Below, in pieces: positions 52,291-61,119 of a stretch of DNA of 64,000 bases (the first letter of the stretch is position 1; the number at the start of each line of letters is the position of its first letter). Source of the DNA: Blepharisma stoltei (taxonomy: Eukaryota; Ciliophora; Heterotrichea; Heterotrichida; Blepharismidae); contig CAJZBQ010000020.1 of the NCBI GenBank assembly GCA_914767885.1, forward strand, positions 992,001 through 1,056,000. The letters are read 5' to 3'. The translations under genes were made by a program, and so were the position numbers. Below the pieces are notes generated by a model, which worked only from the letters and a program-made list of their open reading frames with translations, was not told the DNA's origin and did no database searches.

Positions 52291-52945
52291 CTCCCCCCTT
52301 TAAATTGGAACAAAATATCGGTAAAATTTTCCATTTTTTGGCACTTTAAATCTTTTAAATTGGAACAAATTTTATAATTTTATCGATGAAAATACAAATT
52401 TTTATAAAATTAATTTTGATCTAAATTAAAGGAAAAAAAAGTAGTAAAATGCTATTTTATCACTAAATTGATTATATTTTTAAATTAATTCTAAATAAAT
52501 AATTAAAAAATTCAAAGTATTGGGCTCAATTTTAGTTTTTTGAAAATTTTTTACTCCCCCGCACACGGAGGGGGTTAATGTTTTTTAATATTTAAACTCT
52601 ATAAAAAAATTGTTTTTTCGAAATTTAAAAAAATTCCATATCGTAAAAATTGGAAGGTAAATGTTAATTTAATTTGCAAAATCTATATTTTCAAAACAAA
52701 TTGTTTAAAATAAAAAAAGAATTAACAAGAGATTTCATTATACTAATTATCACTTATATATCTAGTATTATTTCAAAAAAAAATTTATATTAAAAAATAT
52801 TTTTGTTCGCTCACGGAGGGAAGCTTTTAGGCCAAAAAATAGGGATTTTTTCAATGGTTTTGTTCGCTCGCGGAGAGGGGGAGTTACGAAAACTTTAATA
52901 TCAATTTGCATTGAAACAGAATTTTATTGCGATTTAAGGGCCGGC
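52291..52945. mobile_element. MITE family B with a nested MITE A
   Basis: Clear left end of family B (CTCCCCCCTTTAAATTGGAAC with an inner copy at ~52362) after TAA 52288-52290. Its right end is uncertain: a decayed TTTTATTGCGATTTAAGGG at ~52921-52939 may be the terminal repeat. Family A element 52554-52883 sits inside. Confidence 0.55.
52554..52883. mobile_element. MITE family A (TTA flanks), apparently nested in MITE B
   Basis: Left CTCCCCCGCACACGGAGGGGG (shortened hairpin), right GCTCGCGGAGAGGGGGAG; TTA 52551-52553 and 52884-52886. Confidence 0.85.
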
Positions 52946-53011
52946 AAAGTTAAATAATATTGAGCTCTTTATACCTATTAATAAAAAATTAATTATAAAA
53001 AAGGATTTCTC

Positions 53012-53794
53012 CTATCTCTCTGAAATATGATTTTTCTTGTATAAAAGATAACCATAAAGCTTTGTAGGTCCTTCCCCTTTTGCAACGCCTCCATATACTA
53101 AAGCATCGCGAACTATAAACGCAATAATTCCAGCTATTATGCAAGTATTTGAATGAAAATTTGGATCTAATTTCGAATGATGCCCTTTAACCAACGCACC
53201 ACATCTGCTTATATTGTTAAAAGAAAAATCAAAAGTATTGATTTTTTCTTCAAGTATCTCACTCAACAATTTTCCTTCAAGAGCTGCTTTGTTTCAAGTA
53301 TCAATAAAAAACGCTCTGCACTGTGCCGAAGCTTCATCAATTTTAAACGGAAGTGGTTGGCCTAAAAGCTGGAAAAAAAGACTGAAAATTGGTAGTGATT
53401 CTATTTGGAAAGGCGTATTAAGGCAAAATAGCTCTTCTCCTAAAAAGTTCATAAGTTTAAGCACTTCTTTTGATTTTGATGATAATGAGAATGGAGGCGG
53501 ATCTGAAGTATCGCGTCCTTCTTCAATGAATTGTTTTAATCCATCTGTTATTTCTTTTAGTGTTGAATAGGAGGGTTCAGCAGTTTCCACAATTTTTGAC
53601 TCTTCTTTTTGATTTATTTTGTTTGACTTTTTCTGGTTATTTATTTTTGTACGTGGTTTCTGGTGTGCATGGATTATGTTGTTTTGTTTTTTTTGGCTTT
53701 CATGTTTTTGCTTGATTTTAGGCTCTGTAGTTTTCTTTGACTCTTCTAAAACTTTTTTCTTCGGAATTACTGCTTTATTCGTTTTTTTATTCAT
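53012..53794 (-). CDS. Second tandem paralogue of the 49.2-50.9 kb gene
   Basis: ATG 53794 (MNKKTNKAVIPKKK) to TAG 53012-53014, TGA read as Trp (FIDTWNKAAL). It lacks the MDWT head and the long K/E coil, replaced by a ~80-residue basic stretch, but shares the C-terminal module residue for residue: EPSYSTLKEITDGLKQF, DPPPFSLSSKSKEVLKLM, FSLFFQLLGQPLP, FSFNNISRCGALVKGHHSKL, IIAGIIAFIVRDALVYGG, and a final LYGYLLYKK. No MITE is present in the homologous position. The two genes are adjacent, on the same strand, with MITEs between them. Confidence 0.82.
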
Positions 53795-54856
53795 GTTAAT
53801 GTCAACTTAATATTTTAGTATTTGAACAGAAATTATATCATCAAAATGAAATTTAAGTCAGATTAAATTTTTGATAGTTTAATCAATCTTTAAAAGCAAC
53901 TAGTCATAATAAATGATATTAATTTCTAGGCTAGTCGCAATCAAAATGAATTTTATCAATGTTCAGATAGTTAATATGTTAATATATAGAAAATTTGCAT
54001 TTATTTATAATATATGTTTTACTAACTACAAAAAAATTTTGTTCATCACCTGGGGGTTAATTTTTTTGTTTTAAATAAATTTATATATAGAAAAAAATTT
54101 TTTTCGAAATTTAAAAAAAATCCTGATTTGTAAAAATTGGGAAGCAAATATTAATTTAATTATAAAATTATGTTTTAAAACGCAATTTGTTTAAAATTAA
54201 ACAGAATTAGCTCGAGATTTCATTATACTAATTATCACTTATATATCAATTTTTTTTCATACAAAATTTTTTCTATTAAAAAAATTTTTGTTCACTCACG
54301 AAGGGTTGGTTTTTTGTAAAAAATAGGGATTTTTCCAATGGCTTTGTTCACTCACGGAAGGGGGGGAGTAAGAATGTCATAAAATATTTTGAGTTAAAAT
54401 GCGCAAAGAAAGAAAACATTAAGAGCATTCAGATGTAATAAATAAGTATATATTTACGAGATATGCATAATGTTTCATGGGAATGTTTATATTTTAATTG
54501 CACTTCAAAGCTATAAAATAGTAAATGCAAAGTATGGCAAAAATCTAACTTTTACCCTAATCTGCGAACAAAAAATTTTTTATATGAAAAAATACTTTGT
54601 CGTATAAATAAATAATTATTATAATGGAATTTCTGGTTAATTCTCTTAAATCTTAGATAGCTTGGATTTTAAAATGCAATTAAAATTTTAAAATATACAA
54701 ATTGGAATATTTTAAAAAGAATAATAGAAATTGCTCAAGGTTAAATAGAGTATTTTTAAATGCATAAAATTATGTTTAATAAGCTGCTAGAGAAGTAGAC
54801 TATTACTTACAAAATAAAAGATTATCAAAATATTTTAAATGCAAAGGCTCAAATGC
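53795..54856. other. Intergenic region with two family A remnants
   Basis: Holds the MITE A at 54026-54368 and a fossil copy at about 54545-54730, where only internal family blocks are left (CTGCGAACAAAAAATTT, AATTATTATAATGGAATTTC). No open frame otherwise. Confidence 0.65.
54026..54368. mobile_element. MITE family A, left end decayed
   Basis: Left outer repeat reduced to TAACTACAAAAAAATTTTGTTC and CACCTGGGGG; right spaced pair intact with ..CACGGAAGGGGGGGAG, then TAA 54369-54371. Confidence 0.8.
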
Positions 54857-56350
54857 TTACTTTCTCTTCGTACTGCTCAAGAATGGCATATTATATATAA
54901 AATCAGACAAGCAAAAGAATGCTTGCATTTTTCTCCTATAAATAAACTTTTCCAGTCTCGCATGGCATATTTTATAAGCAGTTTTCTGGCTTTGTGAAGG
55001 TGTTGGGTACTCAAACCAAACCGAACTTTCCGGCTCTTTGGTAGCTGGCTCAATAACACTTAAATTGCATTTTCTATTATTCTCAAAAGCCCCAAAGGTC
55101 CCTGTCATCGTCGGACTATGCAAAATAGAGCTATTCTGTATTTCTTCTTTACTAAAATCAAACGTTAACGACTGTTCTCCATCATTTCCTAGCGCTTTTT
55201 TAAAATTTCCCATACATAATTTCAATCTTTCTTTAAAAATTCCATCAACTATTTTCAATCCTTTTTTTTGCTCTGCAATACTGCATGCTTTTGATGGATT
55301 TTTATTATGCTGTTTTGGGGGTTTTGGAGGTAAAAGCTCGCTGAAATCTAGCTTTGGGACTTTTACAGCATTTGATTTTGGCATGCCTTCTAAGCTTAAC
55401 TCAATATCAAGCTCAAGCCCTTTTGGAAGCTCTGTTATATCAGGGTTAAACTCAAATGATGCTTCTTCTTTGGGCTTTTTTGACCCAATGGATTCATTGA
55501 ATCTCAATGTATGCTTTGGCTCGATTTGTCTACTTGACGCAATTCCAGGGGAATCTAATGAAGATTCATAGAAATCCAGCTTTATTTCACTGATTTCATT
55601 CATATCTGATAAGTTTTTCTTTTTCGAACGCGGAGATGCGACTATTTGATCCTCAGAGTACATTACAAGGCTTAATTCATTGTCGTGAATTATCTCTTTT
55701 GGCTCTGGAGACCCTCCTTCTTGATAATATAATGACCTTTTTGAAGCATTATGCTCAGTTACTGCACATGATGTGGTTATATTGCAATCTCTTATCATAG
55801 GCTGAGTTCTTACTAATTTTTCTGGTTTTGATGGCAAAATTTGTAAGATTTTTTCGTGAAATCTTGGTGAGAGCTCTTCTTTGGTGGAACTTGTAAGAAG
55901 TGTCAAGGCTACAGCATTGCAATGGCTGCATTTAGTAAATGCTAGAGGATTGTAATTTTGTACTTGGGTTTTCTCGAGTTTCCGCATAGAATCTCTGGTT
56001 CTTTTAAAAACCAGTTTTTCTAAAATTAAGCTTAAAATTTTTATTTCTTTGGAATTATTTTTGGGATGCTTCCATTCTTTGTTGTATTTTTCATAAAAAG
56101 AGAATTCTTTGTTTGCTGCAAATGTACGGTTGTGTCGACTTGTACTGAGAGCATCTAGCTTTTTTTGCAAAAATGGACTTACGTTACCCAGTTTTTCTTG
56201 CAAATTTAGCTTGAAAACTTGTTTGCCTGCTACTTTTGAATTTTGAAAAAGCTTGTTAACTCTTTCAACAAAACTGTTTTCAGGGATTATATTTTCTGAT
56301 AGATTTTCTTTTGGCTTCAAAACTCTTATATTGCGTCTATCAGTCGTCAT
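54857..56350 (-). CDS. Unknown 497-residue protein
   Basis: ATG 56350 (MTTDRRNIRVLKPKE) to the stop at 54857, continuous and without inserts or introns. Basic head (residues 1-150) with one Cys pair (FTKCSHCNAVAL), a long Ser/Glu/Pro-rich middle with repeated short acidic patches (LELDIELSLEGMP, KLDFSELLPPKPP) and a basic, aromatic C-terminus (RLEKFIYRRKMQAFF). No recognisable domain. It is one of the few long genes here without any insert. Confidence 0.75.
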   Translation of the reverse strand: MTTDRRNIRVLKPKENLSENIIPENSFVERVNKLFQNSKVAGKQVFKLNLQEKLGNVSPFLQKKLDALSTSRHNRTFAANKEFSFYEKYNKEWKHPKNNSKEIKILSLILEKLVFKRTRDSMRKLEKTQVQNYNPLAFTKCSHCNAVALTLLTSSTKEELSPRFHEKILQILPSKPEKLVRTQPMIRDCNITTSCAVTEHNASKRSLYYQEGGSPEPKEIIHDNELSLVMYSEDQIVASPRSKKKNLSDMNEISEIKLDFYESSLDSPGIASSRQIEPKHTLRFNESIGSKKPKEEASFEFNPDITELPKGLELDIELSLEGMPKSNAVKVPKLDFSELLPPKPPKQHNKNPSKACSIAEQKKGLKIVDGIFKERLKLCMGNFKKALGNDGEQSLTFDFSKEEIQNSSILHSPTMTGTFGAFENNRKCNLSVIEPATKEPESSVWFEYPTPSQSQKTAYKICHARLEKFIYRRKMQAFFCLSDFIYNMPFLSSTKRK

Positions 56351-56933
56351 ATTTTAATTGTTAGAGTTATACTTCATATATAAATTTAAATTTCTTAAAT
56401 TGAATAAATCTTCTTAATAAATTAAAATTTTAATATCAGAAGTATATTTTTAGACGATATTTAGGTAGAAATAATTATCTTGCGTTTAAAAACTTATTAT
56501 AATGTTAAAAACTGGAATTATAATCTATAAAATAACTTAAAAATACTTACTCCCACCTTTGTTTCAAATTTTAATGAGCTAATTTTTTCGTTGAAAAATA
56601 TTTTGGCTAGATTTTATAAAAATTAAAAAAATATAATTGAAATATTTTTGAATTTTAATTTTATTTAATTTAGCCACTGTTTAAATGATATTCTATTTAC
56701 TTCTTCTATCAAATTATTTATGTAAAAATTAATATTTTCACCTATAAAATTGACTAAAATTTTGTTCCAATTTAAAGGTGAATTATATAACCAAAAATTG
56801 CAATTTAACAGATATTTTGTTCAAACGAGTCAATAAATAATTTTTTTGATGAAAATCTTAATTAATATAAACTTCAAGTATTAAATGAAAGTTATAAACA
56901 TAACCATTACTAATTTCATATCTTATACAGCAC
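56351..56933. other. Intergenic region with a fossil MITE B
   Basis: At about 56547-56790: left CTCCCACCTTTGTTTCAAATTT after TTA, internal B-like blocks, and right TTTTGTTCCAATTTAAAGGTG without a G-run. Too decayed to define flanks. Nothing else is seen. Confidence 0.6.
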
Positions 56934-59900
56934 CTATTGGCTAGCTTTTCTAGTCAATTTCGCAAAAGTTCTTGAATTTGTTCTTTTGCTTGTGCTTGTA
57001 GGTGGATAAGGAACCTGATTTTCCAAATTAAAAGCATCAAAAGCAATGCCCACATCAATAATGCTCAAGTTTTCTTCTCCACATATATCAGAAATAATTC
57101 AGGGCTCTTCACTTATAAGCTTTGCTGGGTCCTTACTCCCCTCCGTAAGCGAACAAAAGATTTTGTTCGCTCAAAGGAGAGGGTTAATTTATTTATTAAA
57201 TAGTAATTTGTTTTTCAAAATTTAAAAAAATTCCTGTTCGTAAGTAAAATTTATGTTTTAAATTGGAAGCTTTTAAAATTAGACAGAATTAGCTTAAGAT
57301 TTCATTATAATAATGATCATTTATATGTTAAATTGTTTTTAAAAATAAAATTTTTATATTACAAAAATTGTTGTTAGCTTGTGGAGGGTTTGGTTTTTGG
57401 GCAAAAAATAGAGATTTTTCCAAAGATTTTGTTCGCTCACAGAGAGGGGGAAGTTAGTATTCATCAGAACTCTTCTGACTCTTACAAAAATGTCATCGCC
57501 CAATTTACTTCTTAGGAAGTCTCCCATTAGCATTGGTCTAATTGGAGAGTTTGGGCACTGTTTTAAGATGCTTTCTGAAAATGTAAAGCATTTTTGAGAA
57601 GATCTTGATGTAGCAGAACCATCGTTTTTAGATGGAGGAGATTTTTTGCCCTGCTGCAAATGAGTAGCTGTTTGGACATTTGCTGAGTCCATAGGGGTTT
57701 CTGGCTTATGACTTGAAGGAGCTGATGTAGGGTGGACTGGATTTGATTTGTGGGGAATATGGGTAGGGGTTGGAATATTAATAGAAATTTCTTTTTGATA
57801 TTTTTTAGTCTTCCTCGTATTTACGCTCACTCCCCCTCCATAAGTAAATTTTTTTTGTTAAAAATTAATTTTAAAGCAAATATTAATTAATTTTTAAAAT
57901 TTAATTTTAAATGCAAACTGTTTAATATTTAGCTTATTTATATATCAAAATAGTTTTTTCATAAAAAGTTTTTGATCGCTCACAAAGGTGGGTTTTTTAC
58001 CCAAAAAAATAAGGTTTTTTCTAATGGGTTTATTCGCACACCGAGGGGGAAGTCAGCTCTTTTCGCTCTTCTGTAGAATTAAATATCGGCATTGTCCAAA
58101 TGGCTGCTGCTGAAGGTCTGAGCTCTTTATCTTTGCTCAGCATTGATGACACCAAATTTTTCAAATTCTGACTATACTTGTCTGGAATTGGATTTGGCTC
58201 ATTATTTATTATTGAATTTACAACCGCAATCAGATTTTCCCCTTCAAACGGTCTTCTCAATGTACAAAGTTCATATACAATACACCCCAGACTCCAAATA
58301 TCAGCTTTATTATCATAAGGTTCTCCTTTACAAATTTCAGGTGCTAAATAATAAGGAGTTCCTACACTAGTGACGGCTAGTTCATCACTAAAATTGAGGA
58401 TTTTTGAAATTCCAAAATCCCCAACTTGGACACCTCCGTCCTTAGTCAAAAATATATTGTGGCTTTTCAAGTCCCTATGGATAATTTTGTTGTTGTGAAT
58501 GTGATTTAACGCTTCAGCAAGCTGCCCAATTCACTTCCAAACCTGAGACTCGTTAAAACTGCTGTTTTGGTCTTTCACTGATCGAATTCGAGCAGCGAGG
58601 TCTCCGCCTTCGGCGTAGTCCATAATAATGCACAGATAGCCGTCATCGATAAAGCTTTCGTGATACTGGATGATATATGGGTGGTCAAGCTGCTCTAATA
58701 CGTTTACTTCTTTGCAATTGGGCTGCTCTGTCTCTAAAGGTACCTTTTTCATCGCAACCAGAGCCCCGTCTTCTCTTTCGACAAGCCAAACTTCTCCATA
58801 ACGACCTCTGCCTAAGTTTCTAACTCTTTTATGAGAAATCAAAACATTTTTGCAGGCTTATATAATTAATTTTATAATAAAATTTTTATTTTCGAAACTT
58901 ATAAAATTAGAATCGCAAAAAATTAATTTAATTAATAAAATTTGCGTTTTAGAGTTCAAGCTGCTTAAAATCGAGCAGAAATTATCAAGACATATAAAGA
59001 CGACCCCCCCTTCAATCTTCATGTCTATTGCAACAAAAATTTTTCAAAAATTTTCATGCCTACTGCAACACAACATTTTTATAAAAAAATTAATGTATTT
59101 TACTTTAGATGAGTTTCTCAAAAAAATCATAAAACGGCGCTGCTGTAGGCGTGTCAATGACCTTCTCATCGAGATTTAGACGGCTATTGTCATCGCTCAC
59201 AAACTTATCTAGCTAAAAAAATACGGAAAATTTAAGATGCGCATCGAAAATTTGCCACAAGAGGATTAGGATTAGGATTATTACAGACAGGCGCTAGCCA
59301 TATTTGTGACGCAGCCACCAAAGACCTCCCGTACGGAAGTTTCTACCGCTTTTCGACTCCAGCCCAGAGGGTCTATCCCTCTTGCGAGTGCTTTCCGGTA
59401 CTTTCTGTCTCCTCCTTGCCTTTGCGGCTTCAGTCTTGAGTGGGCAGCTTATGGATTTCTGCGGTCCTGCTATGGGCGATAGGAGTAGTAACTTGATTCC
59501 AAGGATCCTTGGAGTCTATCGGGCGTCAAAGTGCCTTCCTTCTGCAGCTACAGGAAAAAGACTGTTCCCCTGTGGCCTGGGCCGAAACCCCCAGTTTCTT
59601 GGTAGAGGAATGCCCATGGATCCTCGGATCCAAAGGACGTCGTTTGAGCGCATCTATTTCTAACCACAGGGAAAGCAGCCAAAACCTACCCGGATACACA
59701 CTTATTGAGCCTGCATCTGATTCTCGGCTCGGAGTCCATCCCAGTTCATCGTAGCCATAAGGTTTGGGCTGCTGCGCCAAGAAGGCAGGTTGGCACGTGT
59801 CGCCATTTTAATGTATATAATTTGTTGCAAGAGACATGAAAATTATTATTATTTTTTTTATATAAAATTTTATATTTAAAAAATTACATTTTTGTTGCAA

Positions 59901-60049
59901 TAGACATGAAGATTGAGGGGGGGTCATCGTTACTAGTTATCACTGTAACTCAAAGCATTTTTTATATAAATTTTTTTTGAAAAAATAGGATTTTTTTCAA
60001 TGGTTGGCTCGCTCATAGAGGAAGAAGTAAGCTTTCTGTATCGATCCAT
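56934..60049 (-). CDS. NEK-type protein kinase
   Basis: Starts at ATG 60049; only after removing the whole nest 58824-60027 does the kinase have a proper N-terminus, MDRYRKLRNLGRGRYGEVW. Then VAMKKV (Lys), YIIQYHESFIDDG, HRDLKSHNIFL (catalytic loop, NEK-like S/N), VGDFGISK (DFG), SVGTPYYLAPEIC, DIWSLGCIVYELCTL. W in VWKWIGQL comes from TGA. After the kinase, MITEs 57830-58052 and 57136-57453 split a Ser/Pro-rich tail ending ...KLTRKASQ and TAG 56934-56936. NEKs in ciliates control ciliary length and basal-body cycles. All three MITE joins are in frame. Confidence 0.9.
57136..57453. mobile_element. MITE family A (TTA flanks) in the NEK gene
   Basis: Left hairpin CTCCCCTCCGTAAGCG...CGCTCAAAGGAGAGGG; right TCGCTCACAGAGAGGGGGAAG. 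TTA 57133-57135 and 57454-57456. Deletion leaving one copy gives RRVLMNTKDPAKLIS on the minus strand. Confidence 0.92.
57830..58052. mobile_element. Short MITE family A (TCA flanks) in the NEK gene
   Basis: 223 bp; left CTCCCCCTCCATAAG, right GCACACCGAGGGGGAAG. TCA 57827-57829 and 58053-58055, no TA at either border. Deletion leaving one triplet (TGA on the minus strand) gives ERKELSVNTRKTKK in frame. Shortest copy with both ends. Confidence 0.9.
59003..59924. mobile_element. MITE family E, nested in MITE A
   Basis: Ends ACCCCCCCTTCAATCTTCATG (from ~59003) and CATGAAGATTGAGGGGGGGT (to ~59924) with inner copies (CATGCCTACTGCAACA at ~59067, TTTGTTGCAAGAGACATG at ~59820). Same general plan as the other families: outer repeat plus inner spaced copy and a C/G run. 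Confidence 0.85.
59264..59818 (-). mobile_element. Retroposon-like insert R5, nested in MITE E
   Basis: GC-rich 555-bp insert. Read on the minus strand it begins ATTAAAATGGCGACACGTGCC, like R1-R4, and ends in a (CCTAAT)n-type tail (GGATTAGGATTAGGATTA on plus). Flanks AATTTGCCACAAGAG and AATTTGTTGCAAGAG match at 12 of 15 positions, an old target duplication. Confidence 0.75.
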
Positions 60050-61119
60050 GTTAAAAATTTATTATACAGAGATGAGAAGATGATTTCATGGATATGGAGA
60101 TATGGAAATTGCAGGTGTTTACTGCTTAAGCTGTTTTATAGATTTTTTGGGGAGGTTGAAGAATGCCGTTATTGAAAAATATTCAAACGAATTCTTAATT
60201 CTTTAAAAATTGTATAAGTATTTAATCGTCAAAGTACTGTATATAACTCAATAATTGACTAATTAAATCTTGATAATTAGTTTTGGCTAATAATTTATAT
60301 AAAAATGCGAATTTTTATAGATTAATTTGGAAGTAAGTAATCAGAATTGCAATTTAGCAACTAATTAAAGTTCTTTTTCTCTTATGAAATTGGCGAAGTT
60401 TTGATTTTGATAACTGTTAATAACAAAATAAAAAATGGAAGACAAATATGAGAGAAAGAGTCATTACTCTCCCTATTTAAATTTCAGCCTCCTGAAGGTA
60501 AAAAAGCTCAAAAAATTGAAACTTTAACCCACTTTCATACTTAAGCTATGCTTTATGATCATTATACACTCCACAAAAACTAAATGATTTATTAAAATGA
60601 TAAATATTGAATTTTAATATCCTAAAAGATTCAATCACATTTAAAATTTCTAACTCCCTTGTTCTGTGTGCGAAAAACAAAAATTTGTTTGCTCAAGGAC
60701 GGGGTTAATATTTTTTTATATATAAACTTTATAGTAAGTATTTTTAAAAAATCGCAAATTGAAATATTTAATTTATGTTTTAAAATGTAAGCTGTTTAAA
60801 TTAAACAGAATTAGCTAGAGATTTCATTATACTAATTATCACTTATATATCAAAATTTTTTTTTAATAAAACATTTTTGTTCGCTCACTGAGGATGGGTT
60901 TTTGGGCAAAAAATAGTGATCTTCCCAATGGTTTTTATTCGCTCGTAGAGGAAAGGTAATTTCAATTTTCTAATGCTTTTAATTCATTCCCATATTTATC
61001 TCTGTTCTTAACTAATATGCCTTAATGCTCTGATTTAATTCAGTATATTTATAGCACGACCTAGTTATTAAAAATAATTTTTAAAATTCAAATTATCCTA
61101 CTATTCTTTATTTGATAAA
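60050..61119. other. Divergent intergenic region with one MITE A
   Basis: Promoter region for the NEK kinase (minus) and the RPC5 gene (plus). Contains the MITE A at 60654-60956 and otherwise AT-rich DNA without open frames. Confidence 0.6.
60654..60956. mobile_element. Decayed MITE family A, intergenic (TAA flanks)
   Basis: Left CTCCCTTGTTCTGTGTGCG, right CGCTCGTAGAGGAAAGG; TAA 60651-60653 and 60957-60959; interior typical of the family. Confidence 0.82.

Larger units (their letters stand above)
58824..60027. mobile_element. Old MITE family A carrying MITE E and a retroposon
   Basis: Left end decayed (TAA then CTCTTTTATGAGAAATCAAAAC), right end TGGCTCGCTCATAGAGGAAGAAG then TAA 60028-60030; left TAA is 58821-58823. 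Family A interior blocks are recognisable on both sides of the nested DNA. Removing everything leaves one TAA and creates the NEK start region YRKLRNLGRG exactly. Confidence 0.85.

Noticed and set aside
59261..59281. GGATTA repeats suggesting an internal telomere
   Set aside because: Only three units, located exactly at the tail end of insert R5; a simple-repeat tail of a retroposon explains it better.
59382..59780. Open frames on both strands in 59.4-59.8 kb
   Set aside because: They are inside the GC-rich nested insert R5 and show no recognisable protein motif.
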